Of a stretch of DNA of 64,000 nt, positions 8,913 to 18,149 are shown piece by piece; position 1 is the stretch's first letter, and the number at the start of each line of letters is the position of its first letter. The notes beneath the pieces were generated by a model. The model was given only the letters and a program-made list of their open reading frames with translations. It had not been told where the DNA came from and did not search any database. Source of the DNA: Bradyrhizobium sp. CB1650. GTDB taxonomy: Bacteria; Pseudomonadota; Alphaproteobacteria; Rhizobiales; Xanthobacteraceae. Made by a program: the position numbers and the translations under genes. The DNA lies in NCBI RefSeq assembly GCF_029761915.1, contig NZ_CP121695.1, positions 3,563,501 to 3,627,500 of the forward strand, written 5' to 3'.

Positions 8913-9893
8913 ATGTTGCTGGTGACCGGCGGGGCCGGTTTTATCGGATCGAATGTCGTCGCCGCGTTGAATGACGCCGGCCGCAGCGATGTCGTGGTCT
9001 GCGATCTCCTCGGCACCGAGGGCAAGTGGCGCAACCTAGCCAAGCGGCAGCTTGCCGACGTCGTCCCTCCAGAAGAACTGCTCGAATGGCTGAAGGGCCG
9101 CAAGCTCGACGCGGTCATCCATCTGGGCGCGATTTCCGAGACCACCGCGACCGACGGCGATCTCGTGATCGAAACCAATTTCCGCCTGTCGATGCGCCTC
9201 TTGGACTGGTGCACGATGAGCGCGGTCCCGTTCATCTACGCCTCGTCAGCAGCGACCTATGGCGACGGTGCGGAGGGCTTTGCCGACGACGCTTCGCTCG
9301 CTGCGCTGAAGAAGTTGCGGCCGATGAACCTCTATGGCTGGAGCAAGCACCTGTTCGATCTTGTTGTCGCCGAGCGCGTCGCGCGCGGCGAAAGACTGCC
9401 GCCGCAATGGGCGGGGCTGAAGTTCTTCAACGTGTTCGGCCCGAACGAGTATCACAAAGGCTCCATGATGAGCGTGCTGGCGCGCCGATTCGACGACGTC
9501 AAGGGCGGGCGCGTCGTGCAACTCTTCAAGTCGCACCGCGAGGGCATCGCCGACGGCGATCAGCGCCGCGATTTCATCTATGTCGACGACGTCGTGCGGG
9601 TCATCATTTGGCTGCTCGCGACGCCATCGGTCTCCGGCATCTTCAATGTCGGAACCGGCAAGGCCCGCAGCTTCAAGGACCTGATGCTAGCGGCCTATGC
9701 GGCGCTCGGCACCAGGCCCAACATCGAATACATCGACATGCCCGAGGCGATCCGCGGCGCCTATCAATACTTCACCCAGAGCGAGGTCGATCGCCTGCAC
9801 CGTGCCGGCTATAACGGCGGCTTCACGACGCTCGAGGATGCGGTGAAGGCCTATGTGGGCGGCTATCTCGACCAGCCCGATCGCTTCCGCTGA
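8913..9893 (+). CDS. hldD: ADP-glyceromanno-heptose 6-epimerase
   Basis: HldD (RfaD) inverts C6 of ADP-D-glycero-D-manno-heptose, the last step of heptose donor synthesis. The 326-residue short-chain dehydrogenase fold has the NADP loop GGAGFIGSN, ISETTATDG, the catalytic YxxxK in YGWSKHLFD, and the family block GLKFFNVFGPNEYHKG. ATG 8913 has AGGGAAG eight bases upstream and begins directly with the Rossmann strand; the long upstream extension to 8691 is rejected. hldE follows after 12 bp, so the two form an operon. Confidence 0.95.
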   Translation: MLLVTGGAGFIGSNVVAALNDAGRSDVVVCDLLGTEGKWRNLAKRQLADVVPPEELLEWLKGRKLDAVIHLGAISETTATDGDLVIETNFRLSMRLLDWCTMSAVPFIYASSAATYGDGAEGFADDASLAALKKLRPMNLYGWSKHLFDLVVAERVARGERLPPQWAGLKFFNVFGPNEYHKGSMMSVLARRFDDVKGGRVVQLFKSHREGIADGDQRRDFIYVDDVVRVIIWLLATPSVSGIFNVGTGKARSFKDLMLAAYAALGTRPNIEYIDMPEAIRGAYQYFTQSEVDRLHRAGYNGGFTTLEDAVKAYVGGYLDQPDRFR

Positions 9894-9905
9894 GGCTCAA
9901 GGACC

Positions 9906-11390
9906 ATGCCGACGCCCATTCTGGATTTCGATGCCCTCGCGCAAGACATCGCGCGCCGCACGGTGCTCTGTATCGGCGACATCATGCTGGACGAGTTCGT
10001 CTATGGCGAGGTCTCCAGGATCTCCCCGGAAGCGCCGGCGCCGGTGATCGCTGCGCAGCGCAGCGAGATCCATGTCGGCGGCGCCGGCAACGTCGCGCGC
10101 AACATCGCCTCACTCGGTGCGCACTGCATCTTCGTCGGCCTCGTCGGTGATGACGACGCCGGAAAGCGGCTCGCGGCCGCGCTGGCCGAGCAGGACGGCA
10201 TCGAAAGCGTGCTGGTGTGCGATCCGTCGCGTCCGACCACGCGAAAGGTCCGCTTCGTGTCCGAGCATTTCTCCACCCACATGCTGCGGGCGGATTGGGA
10301 GCAGGCACACCCGGCCTCGGACGAGGTCGAGACCAAGCTGATCGAGGCGATCCTGCCGCAGCTTTCCCGCGCCGACATTGTGTTGCTCTCCGACTACGCC
10401 AAGGGCGTCCTGACCGCGCGCGTGATCCGGCACGTGATCGATGCCGTGCGAAAGCTCGGCAAGCCGGTGATCGTCGATCCCAAGAGCCTGAACTGGGCGA
10501 TCTACCGCGGCGCCACGCTGCTCACGCCCAATCGCAAGGAGTTTTCCGAGGCCACCCGCAGCCGCGCCGACGCCACGCAGAGCATCGTCGATGCCAGCGA
10601 GGACGTGATGCGACTTGCCGATTGCGAGGCGATCCTGGTCACCCAAGGCGAGCACGGCATGACCCTGGTGCCGCGCAAGGGCGAAGCCGTTCACGTGCCG
10701 GCTTACCCTGTGAAGGTGCGCGATGTTTCCGGCGCCGGCGACACTGTCGCCGCTGCGCTCGCGGTGTCGCTTGCGGCAGGCGCGGACTGGGACACGGCGT
10801 TGCGGATGGCCAATGCGGCGGCCGCCGTTGCCGTCGGCAAGCAGGGCACGGCCAGCGTGAGCGCGGCCGAGCTGCGGCGAAAGATCCTGCCGCACGCATA
10901 CCTCGCCGCCGAGGAGAAGATCGTGCTCGAGGCTGGTGCGCTGGATGCGCAACTCGCCGAATGGCGCGGGCAGGGCCTCAGGGTGGGCTTCACAAATGGC
11001 TGCTTCGACATCCTGCATCCCGGCCACGTCAAGGTGCTGACAGCGGCGCGCGCAGCCTGCGATCGGCTGATCGTGGGCCTCAACAGCGACGCCTCGGTGC
11101 GTCGGCTGAAGGGCGCCGATCGCCCGGTCCAGGATGAGCGTGCGCGCGCCGAGGTGCTGGCGGCGCTCGAAGCCGTCGATCTCGTCGTCATCTTCGAAGA
11201 GGACACGCCGATCGACCTGATCACCCGGATCAAACCGAGCGTGCTGGTCAAGGGCGGCGACTATACCCGCGAGCAGGTGGTCGGTCATGACGTCGTGGAG
11301 GCCGCAGGCGGGACCGTCTTGCTGGTCGACATCCTCCAGGGCTTCAGCACGACCGCGCTGGTTCGTCGCGCGCGGGGAGGCGGCAAGTGA
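9906..11390 (+). CDS. hldE: bifunctional heptose-7-P kinase / heptose-1-P adenylyltransferase
   Basis: HldE phosphorylates D-glycero-D-manno-heptose-7-phosphate at C1 and, after dephosphorylation, activates it with ATP. Residues 1 to about 325 form a ribokinase-like domain with [14 protein letters not shown] and the catalytic loop DVSGAGDTV. Residues from about 350 form a nucleotidyltransferase with [15 protein letters not shown] (HxGH motif) and [15 protein letters not shown]. The full length of 494 residues means both halves are present. It is coupled to the ligase gene by a 4-base GTGA overlap. The isomerase (GmhA) and phosphatase (GmhB) partners are not in this window. Confidence 0.95.
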   Translation: MPTPILDFDALAQDIARRTVLCIGDIMLDEFVYGEVSRISPEAPAPVIAAQRSEIHVGGAGNVARNIASLGAHCIFVGLVGDDDAGKRLAAALAEQDGIESVLVCDPSRPTTRKVRFVSEHFSTHMLRADWEQAHPASDEVETKLIEAILPQLSRADIVLLSDYAKGVLTARVIRHVIDAVRKLGKPVIVDPKSLNWAIYRGATLLTPNRKEFSEATRSRADATQSIVDASEDVMRLADCEAILVTQGEHGMTLVPRKGEAVHVPAYPVKVRDVSGAGDTVAAALAVSLAAGADWDTALRMANAAAAVAVGKQGTASVSAAELRRKILPHAYLAAEEKIVLEAGALDAQLAEWRGQGLRVGFTNGCFDILHPGHVKVLTAARAACDRLIVGLNSDASVRRLKGADRPVQDERARAEVLAALEAVDLVVIFEEDTPIDLITRIKPSVLVKGGDYTREQVVGHDVVEAAGGTVLLVDILQGFSTTALVRRARGGGK

Positions 11391-12673
11391 CTGCGCTCGC
11401 GCAGAGGGAATCGACGATCGCGTTGTTGCAGCGGCGCCTGCGCAGCCCGGCGGCCTGGAGCGAGACTGTCGACGTGCTCGCGGTCCTGACCGCGGCCTCG
11501 CTGCCCTGGTCGACGTCGCTTGTGGCCATTTTCAACGCCATGATGCTCGTCTGCATGGTACCGTTTCTCGATCTCAAGGCATTCCTGCAACACTTGAAGC
11601 GCCCGGTCTGCGCGGCGCCGATCGCCCTGTTCCTGCTCGCGCTGGTGGGGACGCTGTGGTCGGATGCGGCCTGGGGCGCGCGGCTCTATGCGGTCAATCC
11701 GACGGTCAAGCTGCTCGTGCTCCCGATCCTGCTCTACCATTTCCAACGGTCGTCGCGCGGACATTGGGTGTTCATCGCCTTCCTCGTCTCCTGCGCGTTG
11801 TTGGCGATGGCGTCCTGGCTGGTCATCTTCTACCCGAACCTCACGATCAAACCGGGCGGCATCGAGCGCGGCATCATCGTCAAGAATCACATCGACCAGG
11901 GTCAGGAATTCACGCTGTGTGCGGTCGTGCTCGCCTATCCGGTCGCAATGCTGCTGCGCAAGAAACGGTACTGGCTCGCCGGACTGCTCACCGCGCTTGC
12001 GGTCAGCTTTTTCGCCAATATGGCTTTCGTGGTGGTATCGCGCACCGCGCTCGTCACGGTTCCGATCATGCTCGCGGTATTCGCGCTGCTTCATTTGAGA
12101 TGTCGTAGCATCCTGCTCATCGCCGCCGGCCTGCTTGCCATCGCGTTGCTCGCCTGGCAGGTCTCGCCGCAGTTGCGGAGGACGGCCGACACATTTTCGA
12201 GCGACTATGAACTCTACAAGGAGAGGGGCGCGCCGACCTCGATCGGCCTCCGGCTCGAGTTTTGGCGGAAATCCCTCGGCTTCTTCGCGGAGGCCCCGAT
12301 CAATGGCCACGGCACCGGTGCGACGCGCAGACTTTTCGAACAGGTCGCGATCGGAGGCAGCGACAAGGCTTCCGGCGAGGTGATCGGCAACCCGCACAAC
12401 CAGACGCTGAACGTCGCCGTGCAGTGGGGCGTTATCGGCATCATCATTCTCTACGCGACATGGATTCTGCATCTTCTCCTGTTTCGCGGCGATGGACTTG
12501 CCAACTGGATCGGACTATTGGTCGTCGTGCAGAATATCTTCACCTCGTTGTTCAACTCCCATCTGTTCGACTTTCACGAGGGCTGGATGTACGTCCTTGG
12601 CGTCGGCGTCGCCGGCGGCATGGTCATCGGAGCGCGGCGCGACGCGCCGAAGGTGGGGGAAGCCGGTTCCTGA
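11387..12673 (+). CDS. O-antigen ligase family protein (WaaL/Wzy type)
   Basis: A 428-residue integral membrane protein with about eleven hydrophobic segments and a large periplasmic loop between roughly residues 265 and 350. That loop holds [26 protein letters not shown] and [14 protein letters not shown], which carries the His typical of the Wzy_C/WaaL family. Such proteins join polymerised O-polysaccharide from undecaprenyl-PP to lipid A-core in the periplasm. GTG start at 11387 overlaps the hldE stop. Location after heptose core genes favours ligase over polymerase, but the two cannot be separated by sequence alone. Confidence 0.8.
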   Translation: MTALAQRESTIALLQRRLRSPAAWSETVDVLAVLTAASLPWSTSLVAIFNAMMLVCMVPFLDLKAFLQHLKRPVCAAPIALFLLALVGTLWSDAAWGARLYAVNPTVKLLVLPILLYHFQRSSRGHWVFIAFLVSCALLAMASWLVIFYPNLTIKPGGIERGIIVKNHIDQGQEFTLCAVVLAYPVAMLLRKKRYWLAGLLTALAVSFFANMAFVVVSRTALVTVPIMLAVFALLHLRCRSILLIAAGLLAIALLAWQVSPQLRRTADTFSSDYELYKERGAPTSIGLRLEFWRKSLGFFAEAPINGHGTGATRRLFEQVAIGGSDKASGEVIGNPHNQTLNVAVQWGVIGIIILYATWILHLLLFRGDGLANWIGLLVVVQNIFTSLFNSHLFDFHEGWMYVLGVGVAGGMVIGARRDAPKVGEAGS

Positions 12674-12758
12674 TCCGTCGCGCTGCTGGCAAGTCTTGCC
12701 GAGATGGGCTATCAGCGCGGTCAGGTTGCATTAAACGGGATACTTCATCGGTTGACGG

Positions 12759-14672
12759 ATGGCGCGTCTTTCGCATCTCACCTTGCGCAATTTCCTGATC
12801 GCGTTCCACGACCTCCTGGCGACCATGGCGGCGCTGTTCGTCGCATTCTACCTGCGGTTTGAGGGCGGCGAGGGCTTTGTCGATCGCCTGCCGCTGCTGT
12901 TCGAGATCCTGCCCTATTTCCTCGCCTTTAGCGTGGTCGTGTTCTTTATCTTCAACCTGACCACGACGAAATGGCGCTTCATTTCGCTGCCCGACGCGCT
13001 GAACATCATCCGCGTCGCGACCGTGCTCACGGTCGCGCTGCTCGTCCTCGACTACATCTTCGTCGCCCCCAACGTGCGCGGCACCTTCTTTCTTGGGAAG
13101 GTGACGATCGTTCTCTATTGGTTCCTGGAAATCTCCTTTCTCAGCGCGCTTCGCCTAGCCTATCGCTACTTCCGTTACACGCGCGTGCGCCGCCACGCCC
13201 GGATAGAGGACGCCGCGCCTATACTGCTGATCGGCCGCGCCGCGGACGCCGAGGTGCTTTTGCGCGGTATTGAAAGCGGTGCTGTCAAGCGCGTTTGGCC
13301 TGTCGGCGTGCTGTCGCCATCGCTTGCGGATCGCGGCCAGTTTATCCGCAGCGTTCCCGTGCTGGGCGGCGTCGATGACATCGAAGATATCATCGCTGAT
13401 TCCGCCAGGCGCAACAAAGCGATCACCCGCATCGTGATGACGCCGTCGGCGTTCGAGCCGGAGGCTCATCCGGAATCGATCCTGATGCGGGCGCGCAAGC
13501 TCGGCATGATAGTCAACCGCATGCCGTCGCTTGAGAGCGGCGACACGCCGCGGCTCACGGCGGTTGCGGTCGAGGACCTGCTGCTGCGGCCCAGCGAGAA
13601 GATCGACTATGCGCGCCTGGAAGCCCTCATCGCGGACAAGGCGGTGATCGTCACCGGCGGCGGCGGCTCGATCGGGGCCGAAATCTGCAAGCACCTCGTC
13701 GCCTTTGGTGCCGCGCGTCTTCTCATCATCGAGAACTCCGAGCCCGCGCTTTACGCGGTTACGGAAGCGCTCGCGGCATTTGGCCCCGGTGCTGCGGTCG
13801 AAGGCCGGATCGCCGACATCCGCGACCGCGAGCGCATCATGCGCGTGATGGGCGAGTTCAAGCCGGACATCGTGTTCCACGCCGCCGCGCTCAAGCACGT
13901 GCCGATTCTCGAGCGCGACTGGAGCGAGGGGGTCAAGACCAACATCTTCGGCTCGATTAACGTGGCCGACGCTGCACTAGCGGCCGGCGCCGATGCCATG
14001 GTGATGATCTCGACCGACAAGGCAATCGAACCGGTGTCGATGCTCGGCCTGACCAAGCGCTTCGCGGAGATGTACTGCCAGGCGCTTGATCACGACTTGG
14101 CCGTCCACGCCGTCGGCCCCAAGCGGCCGATGCGGCTGATCTCCGTCCGGTTCGGCAACGTGCTGGCATCGAACGGCTCGGTGGTGCCGAAGTTCAAGGC
14201 CCAGATCGAGGCCGGCGGTCCGGTGACTGTCACACATCCCGACATGGTTCGTTATTTTATGACCATCCGCGAGGCCTGCGATCTCGTCATTACGGCGGCG
14301 ACGCACGCGCTTGGCGCGGAGCGATCGGACGTGTCCGTCTACGTGCTCAACATGGGACAGCCAGTCAAGATCGTCGACCTGGCAGAGCGCATGATCAGAC
14401 TGTCCGGCCTGCAGCCCGGCTATGACATCGAGATCGTTTTCACGGGGATGCGGCCGGGCGAACGATTGCACGAGGTCCTGTTCGCGTCGGAGGAGCCGGC
14501 TGTCAAAATCGGTATTCCCGGCATCATGGCCGCGCAGCCGAACGAGCCTCCAATGCAGACGGTGCACAAATGGATTACGGCGCTCGAACAGGCGATCGCA
14601 AGGGACGATCCGGCTACGATCAGGACCATTCTGAAGGATGCTGTTCCAGAATTTGGGTCGACCGCTGCCTGA
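12759..14672 (+). CDS. membrane nucleotide-sugar 4,6-dehydratase, WbpM/CapD/FlaA1-like
   Basis: The 637-residue protein has four N-terminal transmembrane helices (within about residues 10-135), a CoA-binding-like domain with LLIGRAADAEVLLRG, and a SDR dehydratase domain with GGGGSIGAEI. WbpM relatives convert UDP-GlcNAc to the 4-keto-6-deoxy intermediate for QuiNAc or FucNAc. The catalytic block reads STDKAIEPVSMLGLTKR: the Asp-Lys pair is kept, but the position eight residues after Lys, Tyr in FlaA1 and Met in WbpM, is Leu here, with Met one residue earlier. Together with the reductase at 15015 and the transferase at 15950 it forms a sugar-initiation set. Exact product is inferred. Confidence 0.88.
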   Translation: MARLSHLTLRNFLIAFHDLLATMAALFVAFYLRFEGGEGFVDRLPLLFEILPYFLAFSVVVFFIFNLTTTKWRFISLPDALNIIRVATVLTVALLVLDYIFVAPNVRGTFFLGKVTIVLYWFLEISFLSALRLAYRYFRYTRVRRHARIEDAAPILLIGRAADAEVLLRGIESGAVKRVWPVGVLSPSLADRGQFIRSVPVLGGVDDIEDIIADSARRNKAITRIVMTPSAFEPEAHPESILMRARKLGMIVNRMPSLESGDTPRLTAVAVEDLLLRPSEKIDYARLEALIADKAVIVTGGGGSIGAEICKHLVAFGAARLLIIENSEPALYAVTEALAAFGPGAAVEGRIADIRDRERIMRVMGEFKPDIVFHAAALKHVPILERDWSEGVKTNIFGSINVADAALAAGADAMVMISTDKAIEPVSMLGLTKRFAEMYCQALDHDLAVHAVGPKRPMRLISVRFGNVLASNGSVVPKFKAQIEAGGPVTVTHPDMVRYFMTIREACDLVITAATHALGAERSDVSVYVLNMGQPVKIVDLAERMIRLSGLQPGYDIEIVFTGMRPGERLHEVLFASEEPAVKIGIPGIMAAQPNEPPMQTVHKWITALEQAIARDDPATIRTILKDAVPEFGSTAA

Positions 14673-15014
14673 CCATGCCATCGCTCGGCAAGATTGCGTC
14701 GCGAGCCAGTATTATTTCACGAGCTCGGATCGCCACCGCCACTATCATGGCGGCGATCGCCTGCCGCCTCGCTGAAGAAAACGAGTTCGAGGCGTCGTCG
14801 GGGCTGCGCCGAGGTGTCTTCCTTACAAACCGGCGACACCGGGCCGGGCCGATCAATTGGTAGAGGCGATCCGCGTGGCGGCACGTTTAGAGGAAGGCGC
14901 GATCGCGGCCCGCGCAGTGAAGGCTGCCTCAAAGTTCGATCGCGCAACGACGGTGAACGCCCATGGCGATCTGATCGATGGATTGTTGTGCAATCCGAAC
15001 CTGGCGGGGCAACG
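14673..15014. other. intergenic region with no recognised gene
   Basis: The 342 bp between the dehydratase and reductase genes hold only a short open frame (14675-14863, 62 codons, Ser/Ala/Arg-rich, no recognisable domain and no clear ribosome site). The reading frame of the downstream reductase is open back to 14694, but that stretch is Arg/Gly-rich and lacks homology to the family, so it is not counted as coding. Confidence 0.6.
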
Positions 15015-15962
15015 ATGAACGAACGCAAGCCAGTGGTGCTCGTGACGGGCGCGAGCGGATTTGTGGGCGCTCACGTTGCCACCGCCCTCGCGAAAGAGCA
15101 GTGGACGGTCCGCCGCGCCGTCCGCAGCCCAAAAGGCCTTGACAATGAGTTCCTTATTGGATCGATCGGTATTGAAACCGACTGGCAGGCTGCACTCATG
15201 GGCGTCGACGCCGTCGTCCACCTCGCCGCGCATGTTCATCACAAGCACGAGGAGCACGCGGTGGAGCTCTACCGCAACATCAATATCGCTGGCACGCTGC
15301 GTCTGGCCCGCAGCGCGGCGATGGCCGGCGTTCGGCAGTTTATCTTCGTCAGCACGGTTCTCGTGCATGGTCGCAGCAGCGAGGGGCGCGCCCCGTTCAG
15401 CGAGGACGATTTCCTTACCCCGCGCGGCCTCTACGGCATGTCGAAAGCCGCGGCAGAAGCGGGGCTCCGATCGTTGGCGCGCAACGCCGAGATGAAGATT
15501 TCGGTGATCAGGCCCCCAATGGTCTACGGTGCGGGCGCCAAGGGTAGCTTTGCGCTGCTGACGCGTGCGGTGAACCTCGGTCTACCGCTGCCGCTTGCCG
15601 CGATTCGCAATCAGCGTGCATTCCTTGCGGTGCAGAACCTCTCCTCCTTCATTCTTTGGCGGCTGATTCATCCGGACCCAACGAGCAATTTCGAGATTTT
15701 TCTCGTGGCCGACAGAGAGCTCGTATCGACGCCCGATTTCGTCGAGCGTCTGGCCAGGGCTTCGGGCAAGAATCCGCGGCTCTTCAGAATGCCCCCTGAG
15801 CTGCTAAGCTCATTGCTCAGCATCGTCGGTCGGCGGGATATGCATGAAAGCCTGATCGGCTCGCTCAAGCTCGACGTGTCCAAGGCGATGGCGACCGGCT
15901 GGCAGCCGGAGGTATCCCTCGATGAGGGTTTGCGGCTGGCGTTGTCGGCTCACGACACCTGA
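15015..15962 (+). CDS. NAD-dependent 4-ketosugar reductase/epimerase, WbpV-like
   Basis: A 315-residue extended SDR protein with the NAD loop TGASGFVGAHVA, HLAAHVHHKHE, the Ser of FVSTVLVHGRSS and the YxxxK pair in YGMSKAAAE. It resembles the 4-reductases (WbpV of Pseudomonas, WreQ of Rhizobium) that complete UDP-QuiNAc or UDP-FucNAc after the WbpM-type dehydratase. ATG 15015 follows GGCGGGGC and starts right at the first strand. Its last 13 bases overlap the end of the convergent glycosyltransferase gene. Functional assignment rests on family and neighbours. Confidence 0.75.
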   Translation: MNERKPVVLVTGASGFVGAHVATALAKEQWTVRRAVRSPKGLDNEFLIGSIGIETDWQAALMGVDAVVHLAAHVHHKHEEHAVELYRNINIAGTLRLARSAAMAGVRQFIFVSTVLVHGRSSEGRAPFSEDDFLTPRGLYGMSKAAAEAGLRSLARNAEMKISVIRPPMVYGAGAKGSFALLTRAVNLGLPLPLAAIRNQRAFLAVQNLSSFILWRLIHPDPTSNFEIFLVADRELVSTPDFVERLARASGKNPRLFRMPPELLSSLLSIVGRRDMHESLIGSLKLDVSKAMATGWQPEVSLDEGLRLALSAHDT

Positions 15963-16984
15963 GGGCGGGAGAAGCGCCGTAGCACGACGCCGATCGCGAT
16001 CGCTCCCGCTGCGAAAGCGAGCGCCGTCATCGTGGTCGAGCCGACGCGGACGGTGATAATGGCGAACAGCGCGAGCACTAGGTTGAGCGCGAACACCTCG
16101 CCGATCACCCGAGGGACTGTGTAGCCGTTGTCGGTGGCGCGCTGGTAGAAGTGCGTGCGATGCGCCGACCAGAACGGCTCGCGCCGTGCGATGCGTCTGA
16201 ACAGCGTGATGGTGGAATCCGCGAGATAGTAGCCGGGCAGCAGTAGAGCAGCAGTGATCTGGCCGCGCCAGGCGAGCTCCAGCAGGCTCCAGCTGAGCAA
16301 TAGTCCGATCGGCAGGCTGCCGACATCGCCGAGGAAGACCTTGGCGATCGGGCGATTGAAGGGCGCAAAGCCGAGCATGGCGCCGCAAAGGGCTGTCGCG
16401 AGCAGTCCGGTGAACGTAGAGAGGTCGCCAAACCATCCGAGCAGCCCGAGCGCGGCCGTCGTCGGCACCACTTCGGATACCGTCATCAGGTCGAGACCGT
16501 CCATGAAATTGACGAGGTTCACGAACCAGACGCCGGCAATGACGATGAGGACGCGTTCAAAGGCAAGCGGCAGGACGGGCACGATACGCAGCATTTCTGG
16601 CGCCGAGAACACGATGGTGGTCACGGCTGTAGCTTGCAACAAGAGCCGTACCACGACCGGCAGAGGCTTGATGTCATCGACAAGCCCGACCAGCGCGACC
16701 AGCACAGTGGCGCCAATGAGGGGCACGGGAATCGCGGCGTAGGTCCAGGCGGCCCAGAGCGCAGCGACCAGCAAAGTGGCCGCGACAACCGCAATACCCG
16801 CGCCCTGCGGCGTCGGGACCCGATGCGAGGAGCGCACGTTTGGTCGGGCCAGCGCGTAGCGCTGCAGCAGCGGCATGCTCCACCAGGTAATATAGGCAGA
16901 AAGCAAGGCAGCCAATGCGGCCGGTGCGAGGGCGAACAGCACCAGCCCCACCGCATTTTCCGGACCGGCGACGGACGTCGTCAC
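15950..16984 (-). CDS. undecaprenyl-phosphate sugar-1-P transferase (WecA/WbpL family)
   Basis: A polytopic membrane protein of 344 residues in the MraY/WecA superfamily, which attaches the first sugar-1-phosphate to undecaprenyl phosphate and so primes O-antigen synthesis. Motifs in order are SSHRVPTPQGAG, the metal-binding pair in GLVDDIK, VNLVNFMDGLDLM and KVFLGDVGSLPIGLLL. The cytoplasmic His-rich loop HRTHFYQRATDNG is close to that of WbpL. With the 4,6-dehydratase and 4-reductase next door, QuiNAc- or FucNAc-1-P is the probable donor sugar. Its start overlaps the upstream membrane-protein gene by 4 bases. Confidence 0.88.
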   Translation of the reverse strand: MTTSVAGPENAVGLVLFALAPAALAALLSAYITWWSMPLLQRYALARPNVRSSHRVPTPQGAGIAVVAATLLVAALWAAWTYAAIPVPLIGATVLVALVGLVDDIKPLPVVVRLLLQATAVTTIVFSAPEMLRIVPVLPLAFERVLIVIAGVWFVNLVNFMDGLDLMTVSEVVPTTAALGLLGWFGDLSTFTGLLATALCGAMLGFAPFNRPIAKVFLGDVGSLPIGLLLSWSLLELAWRGQITAALLLPGYYLADSTITLFRRIARREPFWSAHRTHFYQRATDNGYTVPRVIGEVFALNLVLALFAIITVRVGSTTMTALAFAAGAIAIGVVLRRFSRPQVS

Positions 16985-17979
16985 TCCGGCACCTCGATCG
17001 GAACCGATCCCTGCGCGGCCTTCTCCGCGCTGAAGATCCAGACTAGGCCACCCAGTGCGCCGACGATGAAGAAGACGGCGCCGAACAGTAGCGAGACAGT
17101 GACGCCCTCATTGGCGGCAAGACCGGCGAAGCCGAAAGCCAGGCCCATGGTCGCCTCGCGCACGCCCCAGCCTGCGATCGAGATCGGCATCAAGGTGATC
17201 AGCATGACCGGTGGAATGAGCAGGAAGATCTGACCGAAATTGACCGGTGCGGCGATCGACTGCACCACGCACCAGGCGATCACCACCGCCAGCACGTGAA
17301 TGACGAGCGACAGGATCGCAACGAACGGGCCGCGCGTGCGGTTGAAGATCACGCGGTTTGCGATCACGGCGCAGGCGTGGATGTGATGGGTCGCCCACCA
17401 GGTCTTGAGCCACCGCCATCTCAACGCACCGAAGATCAGAAAGCCGAGGCCGCCGGCGAGCGCGGCGAGGTCGAGCAGCAGCAGTGCCGAACGCCCGTTC
17501 GGATCGGTGATGAGGCTGTAGCTCCACGGCAGGCTCGCGACGATGACGATCGCAAGTGCAATGAGGCCGATCGCGCGGTCGACGAAAATCGAATAGGTCG
17601 CCGCCCGCCAGCCGGCGCCGGCACGCGCGACGAGCCAGAGCCGGACGGCATCGCCACCGATCGCGGAGGGCAGGGTCTGATTGAAGAATGCGCCGATCAC
17701 GTTGTAGCGCATGGCCCGGCCGAACTCGAGCGGCGCGCCGCATTCGGCGCTGATCTCGCGCCAACGCAGCACACCGACGAAGATCTGCAGGAACGCGACC
17801 GCGATCGCCATGCCGATCCAGAACAGGCTGCTCAAGGTAAAGCGCGAAAACAGCTCGGACAGGTTGACCTTGCGCAGCGCCAGATAGAGCAGCGCCGCGG
17901 AAATCAGGATTTTGGCCGTCGACAGCAGGATTCGGCGCATCTCGCCCGCATGAACAGGGTTTGCGAAGGTTGAGGTCAC
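16981..17979 (-). CDS. LPG synthase transmembrane/UPF0104 family membrane protein
   Basis: This 332-residue protein has about eight transmembrane helices and the family markers NQTLPSAIGGDAVRLWL, FVDRAIGLIAL and PISIAGWGVREATMG. The family includes the flippase-like half of MprF and many uncharacterised proteins next to glycosyltransferases. It lacks the soluble aminoacyl-transfer domain of MprF. It is translationally coupled (4-base overlap) to the priming transferase, so a part in moving or modifying a lipid-linked glycan is a reasonable guess. The substrate is unknown. Confidence 0.8.
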   Translation of the reverse strand: MTSTFANPVHAGEMRRILLSTAKILISAALLYLALRKVNLSELFSRFTLSSLFWIGMAIAVAFLQIFVGVLRWREISAECGAPLEFGRAMRYNVIGAFFNQTLPSAIGGDAVRLWLVARAGAGWRAATYSIFVDRAIGLIALAIVIVASLPWSYSLITDPNGRSALLLLDLAALAGGLGFLIFGALRWRWLKTWWATHHIHACAVIANRVIFNRTRGPFVAILSLVIHVLAVVIAWCVVQSIAAPVNFGQIFLLIPPVMLITLMPISIAGWGVREATMGLAFGFAGLAANEGVTVSLLFGAVFFIVGALGGLVWIFSAEKAAQGSVPIEVPE

Positions 17980-18149
17980 CCGACGCTAGGCGCCGAATTT
18001 GGCCGCTTTGGTATGGTTTTGGCGCCGATCTTGCAATAGCTGTCGTGAGAGAGCTCTCACGAAAGCGTCGAGGCTATTGCGAGCCCCTCGACGCAGCGGC
18101 TAAACAGGCGCCGCGGAGTGGGCGCGGCGACGCTTGCCTTGGGAACAGG

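Noticed and set aside
17961..18149. Upstream extension of the UDP-glucuronate epimerase to 17961
   Set aside because: It overlaps the divergent UPF0104 gene start, and the Rossmann motif begins right after ATG 18150 with a good ribosome site.
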